NCBI GenBank assembly: GCA_946612455.1
Contig: CAMOER010000006.1
Span: 1 to 64,000, forward strand
Direction of reading: 5' to 3'
Origin: UBA3305 sp002373555
Lineage (GTDB): Bacteria; Bacillota; Clostridia; Lachnospirales; Lachnospiraceae
Length of the DNA stretch: 64,000 nucleotides
A program made the translations under genes and the position numbers. Under the pieces are notes generated by a model. It had not been told where the DNA came from. It saw only the letters and a list, made by a program, of their open reading frames with translations, and searched no databases. Below are positions 41,027-49,244 of the stretch, in pieces (positions within the stretch are counted from its first letter, which is position 1; the number at the start of each line of letters is the position of its first letter).

Positions 41027-41770
41027 ATGAAAAAAAGATCCATCTTATTTTTGCTTGCTGCATGCATGATATTCGCACTTGCGCTGACAGGCTGCTCAAA
41101 GAAAGACAAGGCAGAGGACGGCACTGCGGAAGCACAGGAGAGCGCTGCAATGGAAACGGGAGAAGCTGGTGCCGCGGGAGAGACGGCCGGCGCGCCCGAA
41201 ACAGATGCGAATGGTGAGACCATTGCCGCCGCTGAGACAGAAGCTGTTCCGGAAGAACCTGTCGAGCTCATGACGGGCAAGCATCATGCGACGATCACGG
41301 TCGCCAACTACGGCAAGATCATGGTCGAACTGGATGCGGATACCGCGCCGATCACGGTCACGAACTTTATCACGCTTGCAAAGGACGGTTTCTATGACGG
41401 CCTGACGTTCCACCGTATCATCGACGGATTCATGATTCAGGGCGGTGATCCGGACGGCACCGGCACCGGCGGCTCCGGAAAGACGATCAAGGGTGAGTTC
41501 GCTTCGAACGGGATCGAAAATTCCATTTCCCATACCAAGGGAACGATCTCCATGGCGAGAGGAAACGATTACAATTCCGCCAGCTCCCAGTTCTTCATCA
41601 TGGATGAAGACGCACTGTATCTGGACGGCGAGTATGCGGGCTTCGGACATGTGACCGACGGTCAGGATGTTGTTGACAAGATCGCAGCGGATGCACAGCC
41701 GGTCGATTCCAACGGTACGATCGCAGCGGACGCGCAGCCGGTCATTCAGAAGATCGAAGTCGTGGATTAA
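41027..41770 (+). CDS. Lipoprotein peptidyl-prolyl cis-trans isomerase (cyclophilin type)
   Basis: The 247-residue protein starts at an ATG behind GGAGGTAGG. It has a lipoprotein signal ending in LALTGC (lipid-attached Cys about residue 21), an acidic Ala/Glu linker, then a cyclophilin domain: TAPITVTNFITLAKDGFYDG (20 residues), FHRIIDGFMIQGGDP, GTISMARG and SSQFFIMDED. It should assist folding of secreted proteins on the outer membrane face. The C-terminus carries a direct duplication of IAADAQPV (encoded by a 36-bp repeat at about 41685-41745). Confidence 0.92.
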   Translation: MKKRSILFLLAACMIFALALTGCSKKDKAEDGTAEAQESAAMETGEAGAAGETAGAPETDANGETIAAAETEAVPEEPVELMTGKHHATITVANYGKIMVELDADTAPITVTNFITLAKDGFYDGLTFHRIIDGFMIQGGDPDGTGTGGSGKTIKGEFASNGIENSISHTKGTISMARGNDYNSASSQFFIMDEDALYLDGEYAGFGHVTDGQDVVDKIAADAQPVDSNGTIAADAQPVIQKIEVVD

Positions 41771-41838
41771 GATCATCCGCCCCCGGACGGGCATGATCAA
41801 TCGATACTAATCAAATATGCAAAAGAAGGAGGAAACCA

Positions 41839-41922
41839 ATGGACGCATCTGGCGGAAATGGCATATCGGCGGGTCGAAGTAGCAGCGCAGGGGCGTCTTG
41901 CGGGTGTTCCTGCCGGAATTGA
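41839..41922 (+). CDS. Possible 27-residue Cys-rich leader peptide upstream of mgtE
   Basis: A 28-codon ORF begins at an ATG with an excellent AAGGAGG ribosome site 6-7 bp upstream. It encodes a Gly/Ser/Ala-rich N-terminal half and ends ASCGCSCRN, with three cysteines spaced C-x-C-x-C. It lies in the 217-bp gap between the cyclophilin and mgtE genes. It is too short for a similarity argument. It could be a regulatory leader of mgtE or an independent small protein; a GCAGG/CCTGC hairpin plus TTTTTT overlaps its 3' end. Confidence 0.5.
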   Translation: MDASGGNGISAGRSSSAGASCGCSCRN

Positions 41923-41987
41923 TTTTTTGATACTTTGATCTGTCATACTTTCCGACATCAAATGATTTGAGAGGAGGTCATGACAGA

Positions 41988-43358
41988 ATGGAATGGAATG
42001 TAGAGGACGCGCTCAAGTCGCTCCTGGAACAGAAAAAATATCAGGCACTGAAGGATATTCTGGTCACGATGAATCCTGCGGACATCGCGACTGTATTTGA
42101 AGAGATCAACGACGAGAAGATCCCGCGCTTCTTCCGGCTGCTGCCGAAGGAGCTGGCCGCGGAGACTTTTGTCGAGATGGAACCGGAGATGCAGGAGCTG
42201 CTCATCCGCGGCTTTTCAGATGAGGAACTGCAGGATGTCATCGAAGAGCTTTACGTGGATGATGCGGTCGATATCGTGGAGGAAATGCCCGCGAATGTCG
42301 TGAAGCGGATCCTGGCGCAGGCCCAGCCGGATATGCGCAAGAAGATCAACGAGATCTTGCGGTATCCGGATAACTCTGCGGGGTCGATCATGACCACGGA
42401 GTATGTATCTCTGCGGCCGGATATGACGATCCGGGATGCGATCAACCGCATCCGCAGGACCGGCGTGGATAAGGAGACCATCTACACCTGCTATATTACC
42501 GAAGGCAGGAAGCTTCTCGGCTTTGTCACGGTCAAGGATCTGCTGCTGACGTCGGATGACGACAAGCTGGTCGAAGAGATCATGGATACGAATGTGATCT
42601 CCGTGAACACACATACTGACCAGGAGGAAGTGGCGCAGACGCTGTCGAAATATAACTTCCTGGCACTGCCGGTCGTGGACACCGAGAACCGTATGGTCGG
42701 TATCGTTACATTCGATGACGCCATGGATGTCCTGGAAGAAGAGACGACCGAGGATATCGAGATCATGGCCGGTATCACACCGTCCGACAAGACGTATCTC
42801 CGGTCGAATGCCTTCGATCTTTTCAAGCACCGCATCCCCTGGCTGATGCTGCTGATGGTCTCGGCTACTTTTACGGGGATGATCATTACGGGATTCGAGA
42901 GCGCGCTTGCGGCGCAGGTCGTGCTGACGGCCTTCATCCCGATGCTGATGGATACCGGCGGCAATTCCGGATCGCAGTCGTCCGTCACCGTGATCCGTGC
43001 GCTGTCGCTCGGCGAACTGGAATTCCCCGATCTGCCGAGGGTGGTGCTGAAGGAGATCGAGACAGCAGTGCTCTGCGGCGTCAGTCTTTCGGCGATCTGC
43101 TTTATCAAGATCATGGTGGTCGACCGGATGCTGCTCGGGAATACGGATATCACGCCGCTCACGGCGCTTGTTGTGTGCCTGACGATGGCGGTGACCGTGC
43201 TGATCGCGAAGGTGATCGGCTGCATCCTGCCGATGATCGCAAAGAAGCTCGGATTTGATCCCGCTGTAATGGCAAGTCCGTTTATTACAACCACAGTGGA
43301 TGCACTTTCGCTCCTCGTCTATTTCGGGATTGCGAGTGCACTGCTGTTCCATACCTGA
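41988..43358 (+). CDS. mgtE: Magnesium transporter MgtE
   Basis: The start at 41988 has GAGGAGG 11 bp upstream. The 456-residue protein has the complete MgtE layout: an N-terminal superhelical domain (PADIATVFEEIND, EEMPANVVKRIL), a CBS pair (about residues 130-255), a plug helix and five membrane helices. The pore motif PMLMDTGGNSGSQ is near residue 330. MgtE is a Mg2+-gated channel; the N and CBS domains close it at high cytoplasmic Mg2+. No M-box riboswitch is visible upstream; a tiny ORF occupies the leader. Confidence 0.95.
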   Translation: MEWNVEDALKSLLEQKKYQALKDILVTMNPADIATVFEEINDEKIPRFFRLLPKELAAETFVEMEPEMQELLIRGFSDEELQDVIEELYVDDAVDIVEEMPANVVKRILAQAQPDMRKKINEILRYPDNSAGSIMTTEYVSLRPDMTIRDAINRIRRTGVDKETIYTCYITEGRKLLGFVTVKDLLLTSDDDKLVEEIMDTNVISVNTHTDQEEVAQTLSKYNFLALPVVDTENRMVGIVTFDDAMDVLEEETTEDIEIMAGITPSDKTYLRSNAFDLFKHRIPWLMLLMVSATFTGMIITGFESALAAQVVLTAFIPMLMDTGGNSGSQSSVTVIRALSLGELEFPDLPRVVLKEIETAVLCGVSLSAICFIKIMVVDRMLLGNTDITPLTALVVCLTMAVTVLIAKVIGCILPMIAKKLGFDPAVMASPFITTTVDALSLLVYFGIASALLFHT

Positions 43359-43366
43359 CATACTTT

Positions 43367-43391
43367 CGCCGGCTTTCTGCCGGCGTTTTTT
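43367..43391 (+). terminator. Terminator after mgtE
   Basis: CGCCGG and CCGGCG with a 7-nt loop, followed by six T. Confidence 0.85.
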
Positions 43392-43514
43392 GTAAGAAAA
43401 AGGAGCCGGTTCGAAAAAATTCTGTGTAACCTTTCAGTTTTTTATGGTACTTTATAGGTGAAGGAGCAAAGAACACACCGGAAATAAACAGCAAGATAGC
43501 GGGAGGATAAGACA

Positions 43515-44609
43515 ATGAGAAGAAAGTGTACGGGGTACATCGGTCTGCTCGCAGCGCTCGCTCTGGCGGCGGGTCTGCTTTCCGGCTGCAGCGGCGGCAG
43601 CAGCGCGCCAACGGTCTCGGGCAACGCGGCCGGCAGCGCGGATACTTCCTACGAAATGGCGGTTGAAGAACCTGCAATGGCAGCGGAAGAGGATGTGATC
43701 GCAGACGGTGACACAGCCTATGAACCCGGCATGGACGGCACCTCGGACGGAGGAGCTTCCAAAACAACCGGTGAGGAAAATGATGCCCTCAAGATCGTCT
43801 ACACCGGCTACATTTCTGTTGAGACGACAGAGTATGACAAGACGCTCGAAGAACTGAAGGAGCTTTTCGGCAAGTACGGGATCAAGACCGCAAGATCCTC
43901 GGAGAGTGATTCCGCTTCCTATTATTATAATACGGACAGCACGCCGGTCAGAACGCTGGAACTGACGCTGCGGGTACCGGCGGAGCATTTCAATGAATTT
44001 TTTGAAGCGACCGGCTCGATCACCGGATCCATCCGTTCCAAGAGCACGGATTCACAGGATCTCACCAAGCAGTACAATGACCGTGCCGTCCAGATCGAAT
44101 CGCTCGAGATCCAGCAGCAGAATCTGCTGAAGATGATGGAAGCGGCGGAAACCGTCGAAGATATGATCCTGATCGAAGACCGGCTGACGGATATCCGGAC
44201 GGAGCTGCGGCAGCTTAACTCGGCCAACGAGCAGATCGATTATGATGTGACATACTCCGAGGTAAATATGTATATCCGGGAGGTAAAGATCTATACCGAT
44301 ACGAAAGAGAAGGAGACATTTCTGCAGCGGATCACCCGCAGCATATCCGAATCGGCGGAATCCTTCCTTGCAAACATGCAGGATCTTCTGGTCGCGCTGA
44401 TCTTCCTGCTTCCTTATATCGTAATCATCGCCGTGGTCGTATTCCTGTTCCGGAAGCCGATCCGGGCGCTCCGAGAAAGACACAGGGAGAAGAGCAGACT
44501 GCGGAAGGAAGAGCGGATGAAGAGAAAGGTAGAAAAGGCGCAGGCGAAACGCAGCAAATACGGATTCCAGAAGGAAGAACCGGCGGAAGAGAAAAAAGAG
44601 CAGCCGTAA
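43515..44609 (+). CDS. DUF4349 family lipoprotein
   Basis: The 364-residue product has a lipoprotein signal ending LLSGC (Cys about residue 25). An extracellular DUF4349 domain follows (IVYTGYISVETTEYDKTLEEL, split; LTLRVPAEHFNEF; DLTKQYNDRAVQIESLE) with a central coiled coil. There is one transmembrane helix near residue 295 and a basic cytoplasmic tail rich in Lys and Arg. Proteins of this type are common in Clostridia and Bacilli, but their role is not established. The double anchoring by lipid and helix suggests an envelope sensor or scaffold; that is speculation. Confidence 0.88.
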   Translation: MRRKCTGYIGLLAALALAAGLLSGCSGGSSAPTVSGNAAGSADTSYEMAVEEPAMAAEEDVIADGDTAYEPGMDGTSDGGASKTTGEENDALKIVYTGYISVETTEYDKTLEELKELFGKYGIKTARSSESDSASYYYNTDSTPVRTLELTLRVPAEHFNEFFEATGSITGSIRSKSTDSQDLTKQYNDRAVQIESLEIQQQNLLKMMEAAETVEDMILIEDRLTDIRTELRQLNSANEQIDYDVTYSEVNMYIREVKIYTDTKEKETFLQRITRSISESAESFLANMQDLLVALIFLLPYIVIIAVVVFLFRKPIRALRERHREKSRLRKEERMKRKVEKAQAKRSKYGFQKEEPAEEKKEQP

Positions 44610-44619
44610 AACCCCGGGA

Positions 44620-44700
44620 CAGGGACCGGCTCCCGATCCTGCGGATTCTTAAGAAGAACCGGCGGCTTATCTGCAATCAAAGAATATCTGTAATAAAGAA
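44620..44700. other. Short intergenic stretch with a degenerate GGGACAGG hairpin
   Basis: The sequence CGGGACAGGGACCGGCTCCC followed by GATCC resembles the leader hairpin near 1430 but has lost most pairing. Nothing else is evident before the palindromic terminator. Confidence 0.3.
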
Positions 44701-44701
44701 A

Positions 44702-44725
44702 CAGGAGGGGTGATCACCCCTCCTG
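44702..44725. terminator. Palindromic terminator behind the LacI regulator gene
   Basis: AGGAGGGGTGATCACCCCTCCT is centred at about 44714 as a perfect 11-bp arm palindrome (written here in two halves: AGGAGGGGTGA and TCACCCCTCCT). On the minus strand TTTCTTTATT follows. Confidence 0.75.
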
Positions 44726-44731
44726 ACTTAT

Positions 44732-45724
44732 TTATATGTCTTTCGTTGTCCCGCCGGGCATGTATTTTACCGGCAGGCTCACCAGCGCCGGCTTCGAAGC
44801 CTGATCCGGGTTCAGGACGATATCCACGGCAGCCTGCGCCATCTCATGCACCGGCTGTACGATCGTGGAGCAGCTGACTGCGCCGGTATAGAAATCCTCG
44901 ATCCCGTCATAACCGATGATCTGCACATCTTCAGGGACCCGGATCCCTTCCTTCCGCAGGAAATTCACCACATGCACAGCGAGATGGTCGGAATTGCAGA
45001 AGATGCCGTCATATTCCGGCACGCCGTCCCGGATATGATCTTTCAGATACTCATAGAAAGGAGCCTCCGATTCGGTATCGCTTAAGATCACGGAATCATA
45101 TTTCACATTCCGGCTGCGGCAGATGCTCTCGAAGCCGGATTCTCTTTTGTTGACTTCTCCGTAAATATCCGAACCGATCCGGAAGAAGAGAAGGCTGCGG
45201 CAGCCGAACTCGATCAGTTTTTCGGCCGCGGTCTGGCCGCCGCCGAAATTATCGGAGGAAACGCAGGGCACTCTGGAACTGAAATGCCGGTCAATCGTAA
45301 CAAAAGGAATATCTTCATCGATCACGAGATCGGGATCGTAGGTCAGACCGATGATCCCGTCAATTTTATGCTGGACGACCAGCTCGATCGATTTCTTTTC
45401 CGCTTCCGAATCGAAGTTCGTGATCATCAGATTGTTCCGGTAACCGCGTTTCATCAGACAGGCCGTGATCTCATCTGTAAGGGCGGCAAAAAAGGGGTGT
45501 CTGATGGACGGAATCAACAGGGCTACACTGTTGGTCTGGTTTGTTTTCAGCGCTCTGGCAGATCCGTTTACCCGGTAACCGAGTCTTTTCGCGGCCTCCT
45601 CAACTCTGACGCGATAGGTTTCTCCGACGGACTGGCCGTTGAAAACGTTGGAGACTGTTCCGAGTGAAACGCCTGCCTCTTTTGCAACATCTTTCATGGT
45701 CGGCAGTGGCTTTTGTTTATTCAT
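44732..45724 (-). CDS. LacI family transcriptional regulator of the sucrose-type locus
   Basis: The 330-residue protein has the LacI N-terminal helix-turn-helix and hinge (MKDVAKEAGVSLGTVSNVFN; GYRVNGSARALKT) and a periplasmic-binding-protein-like effector domain (SVALLIPSIRHPFFAAL ... DDxx-type PEDVQIIGYDGIEDF). It is divergent from the solute-binding protein gene. Repeats of TTTCATGAAA in the shared intergenic region are candidate operators. Its predicted -10 box lies so close to the ATG that the mRNA may be leaderless; no ribosome site is visible. The effector is probably sucrose or a derivative, by context. Confidence 0.92.
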   Translation of the reverse strand: MNKQKPLPTMKDVAKEAGVSLGTVSNVFNGQSVGETYRVRVEEAAKRLGYRVNGSARALKTNQTNSVALLIPSIRHPFFAALTDEITACLMKRGYRNNLMITNFDSEAEKKSIELVVQHKIDGIIGLTYDPDLVIDEDIPFVTIDRHFSSRVPCVSSDNFGGGQTAAEKLIEFGCRSLLFFRIGSDIYGEVNKRESGFESICRSRNVKYDSVILSDTESEAPFYEYLKDHIRDGVPEYDGIFCNSDHLAVHVVNFLRKEGIRVPEDVQIIGYDGIEDFYTGAVSCSTIVQPVHEMAQAAVDIVLNPDQASKPALVSLPVKYMPGGTTKDI

Positions 45725-45730
45725 AGGACG

Positions 45731-45758
45731 ATTATAACATGTTTAGTGGAGATGTAAA
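45731..45758 (-). promoter_or_regulatory. Promoter of the LacI gene (predicted leaderless transcript)
   Basis: On the minus strand TTTACA (45758-45753) and TATAAT (45736-45731) are 16 bp apart. The expected start point coincides with the A of the ATG at 45724. Confidence 0.65.
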
Positions 45759-45774
45759 GTGGTTTACAGGATAA

Positions 45775-45807
45775 TTTCATGAAAACGAAGAGAATAATTT
45801 CATGAAA
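45775..45807. promoter_or_regulatory. Two candidate LacI-family operators
   Basis: The palindrome TTTCATGAAA occurs at 45775-45784 and 45798-45807, 23 bp apart centre to centre (about two helical turns), upstream of the lacI promoter. Both are preceded by ATAA. Confidence 0.55.
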
Positions 45808-45964
45808 CGATTCTAAAGACGTAGTACGACTTGGCGTATAGGCGAAGACTGTCTGCCAGAGGAATGACCACAAGATTGTTAAATAAACATATGAAATAAT
45901 TCAAATATAAAATTTACCCACGCAGACTGATAGTAATAAGGTATAAAACAGAAGAAAATTATAA

Positions 45965-45993
45965 TTGACACCCGAGACCTGTTCATATATAAT
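45965..45993 (+). promoter_or_regulatory. Promoter of the sucrose-type transport operon
   Basis: Perfect TTGACA (45965-45970) and TATAAT (45988-45993) with a 17-bp spacer; a half operator TTTCAT follows the -10. The 45810-45960 stretch between the upstream operators and this promoter is AT-rich, and I see no gene in it. Confidence 0.85.
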
Positions 45994-46013
45994 TTCATTC
46001 GTAACTTTTGCAA

Positions 46014-46037
46014 CGTTTCATGAATCTACATGAAACG
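46014..46037. promoter_or_regulatory. Third candidate LacI-family operator
   Basis: CGTTTCATG (46014-46022) and CATGAAACG (46029-46037) form a perfect 9-bp inverted repeat in the 5' leader of the solute-binding protein gene. It uses the same TTTCATGAAA half-sites as the two upstream operators but with a 6-bp spacer. Confidence 0.5.
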
Positions 46038-46068
46038 AAAAATCAAATCCCAAGGGAGGAACACACAC

Positions 46069-47373
46069 ATGAAGAAAAGAATTCTGGCAACTCTTCTGTC
46101 TGGTCTCCTGATCCTGAGCCTTGCAGCCTGCGGCAGCAGCGGCAGCTCGGACGCAGGTTCTGAGAGCGAAGCAGCGGACTCCGCGAGCGGAGACGGCGTA
46201 TCGATCACGATCTTCAACTCCAAGATGGAGATCCAGAGTCAGATGGAAGAAATGGCAGCCAAGTATTCGGAAGAGAAGGGCGTAAACGTAGAAGTTTACT
46301 ACTCCAGCGACACGGTTGCAGCACACCTGTCCACCCGTTACGCTTCCAATGAGCCTTATACCATTTCCATGGTAGACGCGAAGGACGTTTACGCACTGGC
46401 AGCAGAGCATGCACTCGATCTGTCCGATCAGGACTGGGTCAAGGATACCACCCAGGCGATCGCGATCGACGGCAAGACTTATGGTTTCCCGGTCTGCGTA
46501 GAAGCCAGAGGCATCATCTACAATGCTGACGCGATCAAGAATGCGACCGGCAAAGATTTCGATCCGTCCACCATCAAGACCACCGAGGATTTCCAGGCGA
46601 TCGTCGATGCCTGCAAGGCCGGCGGCATGGAGTCTCCTGTAGGCGTCATGAAGGAAGACTGGTCCCTCGGCGCTCATTTCCTTGCGGAAGTCTATGAGCA
46701 GCAGGAAGATCCGGATGCATTCATCGCCGGCATCAAGGACGGTTCCATCGTTCTTGCTGATGATGCGAAGTTCAACGCCCTGATGGATACTTTTGATGTT
46801 CTGAAGGACAACAACTATGCAAAGGACGCTGCGATCTCCGCAGAGCGTGAAGTAACCGAGCAGAAGCTGGCTGAGGGCGAGATCGCTTTCATGTTCGGCG
46901 GCAACTGGGACTGGGCTGTGATCAATGCTTATGATTACACCGAGAACATGGGCATGATGCCTGTCCCGAATGATTCCAACGACGGAAGCAACGAGAAGCT
47001 TGTCGGCGGCGGCTCCAAGTACTTCTTCATCGATTCCTCCGAGAATACCTCCGAGGCACAGCAGCAGGCTGCGAAGGATTTCCTGAACTGGCTTGTATAT
47101 GATGAAGCAGGACAGGATTTTGTCGTGAATCAGTGCGCACTGGTTCCTGCATACTCCAACATCACGCTGGAAGTTGCGGATCCGCTTTCCGCTTCCGTAA
47201 AGAGCTACTCTGACAGCGGAGCCCTGATCCCCAACTACAACTATCTGCCGGATGATCACTATGCAAAGTGCGGCGCTTCCTTCCAGAAGTATCTTGCCGG
47301 CGAGACTGACCGTGCCGGATTCGCACAGGAGATCACCGATTACTGGGCAACTGCAGAAGTAGGAGAACACTGA
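46069..47373 (+). CDS. Extracellular solute-binding lipoprotein (CUT1 sugar ABC transporter)
   Basis: The start behind GGGAGGA gives a 434-residue protein with a lipoprotein signal (LSLAAC, Cys about residue 20) and a Ser/Ala linker. A family 1 solute-binding fold (PF01547 type) follows: ITIFNSKMEIQSQMEEMAA, GKTYGFPVCVEARGIIYN (split), GEIAFMFGGNWDW. It captures the sugar outside the cell and hands it to the two permeases encoded next. Neighbouring amylosucrase, GH32 and fructokinase genes suggest sucrose or a short fructo-oligosaccharide. Confidence 0.93.
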   Translation: MKKRILATLLSGLLILSLAACGSSGSSDAGSESEAADSASGDGVSITIFNSKMEIQSQMEEMAAKYSEEKGVNVEVYYSSDTVAAHLSTRYASNEPYTISMVDAKDVYALAAEHALDLSDQDWVKDTTQAIAIDGKTYGFPVCVEARGIIYNADAIKNATGKDFDPSTIKTTEDFQAIVDACKAGGMESPVGVMKEDWSLGAHFLAEVYEQQEDPDAFIAGIKDGSIVLADDAKFNALMDTFDVLKDNNYAKDAAISAEREVTEQKLAEGEIAFMFGGNWDWAVINAYDYTENMGMMPVPNDSNDGSNEKLVGGGSKYFFIDSSENTSEAQQQAAKDFLNWLVYDEAGQDFVVNQCALVPAYSNITLEVADPLSASVKSYSDSGALIPNYNYLPDDHYAKCGASFQKYLAGETDRAGFAQEITDYWATAEVGEH

Positions 47374-47388
47374 TCGTTTTTGACCGAT

Positions 47389-47410
47389 GCCGGGATCATC
47401 TCCCGGCAGC
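47389..47410 (+). terminator. Intercistronic hairpin between the binding protein and the permeases
   Basis: GCCGGGA and TCCCGGC form a 7-bp stem without a strong U-run. It probably attenuates or stabilises the upstream message so that the binding protein is made in excess. Confidence 0.55.
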
Positions 47411-47433
47411 GGTGTTTAATTTGAGGAGAAAGA

Positions 47434-48312
47434 ATGAAACAGAATACACTGTCATATAAAGTCAAACAGTATCTGATGTTTGCTGGACCCGGAACGATCC
47501 TGTTCCTGGCGGTGGTCATCGTTCCCTTCCTCTACGGTCTTTATCTGACGCTGACCAGCTGGGACGGCGTCAGCGCCGTAAAGCCGTTTGTAGGATTTGA
47601 CAACTTTGCCGCTGCCTTCGCGGATGCGGATTACTGGCATGCGATGGGACGTACGGTCATTTATTCGGCCATATCCGTCGTACTGATCAATATCGTTGCA
47701 TTTGCGCTGGCTTATCTGGTGACCAAGGGAATCAAGGGACAGAACTTCTTCCGCGCGGGTTTCTTCGTGCCGAACCTGATCGGCGGTATCGTTCTCGGTT
47801 ATATCTGGAAATTTGTATTTAACCGCGCATTCGTCGCCATCGGAAACATCTTTTCCGGAGGAACGACTGCTTCGCTTCTTTCCACGACGAACGGCGCCAT
47901 GTTCTGCCTGATCCTGGTTTCGGTCTGGCAGTATGCCGGTTATATGATGCTGATCTATGTCGCGGGCTTCATGAGCGTTTCCGCGGATGTTAAGGAAGCG
48001 GCCATGATCGACGGCTGCAACTCCAGCCAGGCGATGTGGAATGTTACGATCCCGCTGATGCGCGCATCCTTCGTACAGTGCATTTTCCTTTCCATCACAC
48101 GCTGCTTCGTGGTCTATGATGTGAACCTGTCCCTGACAAACGGTGAGCCTTTCAACTCCTCCGTTATGGCAGCCATGCATGTTTACAACCAGGCGTTCAC
48201 GTACAAGAACTATGGTCTTGGCCAGGCGGAAGCGCTGATCCTGTTCATCGTCTGCGCAGTCGTAGGCGTAACGCAGGTCATGATCGGTAAGAGAGGGGAG
48301 GTAGCAGCATAA
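47434..48312 (+). CDS. Sugar ABC transporter permease (MalF-like)
   Basis: The 292-residue protein has six membrane helices and the CUT1 permease EAA loop EAAMIDGCNSSQAMWNVTIPLM (split; about residues 188-209), which docks onto the ATPase. The N-terminus YLMFAGPGTILFLAVVIVPF is typical of MalF-type subunits. It pairs with the next gene, whose start overlaps its stop (TAATG). Confidence 0.94.
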   Translation: MKQNTLSYKVKQYLMFAGPGTILFLAVVIVPFLYGLYLTLTSWDGVSAVKPFVGFDNFAAAFADADYWHAMGRTVIYSAISVVLINIVAFALAYLVTKGIKGQNFFRAGFFVPNLIGGIVLGYIWKFVFNRAFVAIGNIFSGGTTASLLSTTNGAMFCLILVSVWQYAGYMMLIYVAGFMSVSADVKEAAMIDGCNSSQAMWNVTIPLMRASFVQCIFLSITRCFVVYDVNLSLTNGEPFNSSVMAAMHVYNQAFTYKNYGLGQAEALILFIVCAVVGVTQVMIGKRGEVAA

Positions 48313-49175
48313 TGACTGATAATGAAAGAGCCGCAAGAAAAAAGAAGATCATGAACGTGATCATGTGGATTGTTCTGCTGATCGTCTTCATCTGCTTTAT
48401 CGCCCCCTTTATCCTTGTCATTATCAATGTCTTCAAGACAAAGGGTGATATCACCTCCAATCCGCTGGCATTGATCGGCAGACATGGATTCACGCTGAAG
48501 AACTTCCCCGAAGCCATGAAGAAGATGAACTTCTGGAGAGTGTTCGGCAACTCGTTCTTCATCACGACATGCGCCACGATCCTGACCATCATCGTTTCCT
48601 CCATGACCGCTTACGTCTTCGTAAGAAACGGGAAATGGAAATTCGTCACGCTGATCTTCTCCCTGATGATCGCGTCGATGGTCATTCCCTTCCAGGTCCT
48701 CATGGTACCGCTCGTATCCGTATACGGCGGACTGCTGGGCGTCCTGAATCACAGGATCACACTGATCCTGATGCATGTCGGATTCTCCGTCTCGATGGCC
48801 ATGTTCATGTTCCACGGCGCCATCAAGACGAATATCCCGCTGGAGCTTGAGGAAGCCGCGACGATCGACGGCTGCAACAAATGGCAGACCTATTGGAAGA
48901 TCGTTTTCCCGCTCCTTACGCCCACCATCGCGACAGTCGCCATCATCAACGCCATGGCGTACTGGAACGACTACCTCCTTCCCAGCCTTGTGCTGAAGAA
49001 GAAAGAACTCTATACCATCCCGATCGCCACACAGGCCTTCTACGGAACCTACTCGACCGATATCGGACTGGTCATGGCGGCCCTGCTGCTTGCCATGCTG
49101 CCGATCCTGATCCTGTATATCTTCCTGCAGAAGTACATCGTTGAGGGTGTTACCTCCGGTGCTGTCAAGGGCTGA
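48312..49175 (+). CDS. Sugar ABC transporter permease (MalG-like)
   Basis: The 287-residue subunit has six membrane helices. Its EAA loop is EEAATIDGCNKWQTYWKIVFPLL (split), and it has the MalG-type C-terminus QKYIVEGVTSGAVKG. It overlaps the preceding permease gene by one base. No ATPase gene is in this operon; the MsmK-type ATPase encoded at 54.3 kb is the likely partner. A GCCGGG/CCCGGC hairpin follows. Confidence 0.94.
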   Translation: MTDNERAARKKKIMNVIMWIVLLIVFICFIAPFILVIINVFKTKGDITSNPLALIGRHGFTLKNFPEAMKKMNFWRVFGNSFFITTCATILTIIVSSMTAYVFVRNGKWKFVTLIFSLMIASMVIPFQVLMVPLVSVYGGLLGVLNHRITLILMHVGFSVSMAMFMFHGAIKTNIPLELEEAATIDGCNKWQTYWKIVFPLLTPTIATVAIINAMAYWNDYLLPSLVLKKKELYTIPIATQAFYGTYSTDIGLVMAALLLAMLPILILYIFLQKYIVEGVTSGAVKG

Positions 49176-49193
49176 TCACGATCAAAACAATTA

Positions 49194-49220
49194 TCCCGCC
49201 GGGCTTCCCGGCGGGATTTC
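49194..49220 (+). terminator. Hairpin after the second permease gene
   Basis: TCCCGCCGGG and CCCGGCGGGA form a 10-bp stem followed by TTTC. The weak tail suggests partial termination before the enzyme genes. Confidence 0.65.
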
Positions 49221-49244
49221 ATGGAAAAAGGAGCGGACAGGCGG

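Noticed and set aside
41771..41987. M-box (magnesium) riboswitch before mgtE
   Set aside because: None of the conserved M-box core sequences could be found; the gap holds a small ORF and a weak hairpin instead.
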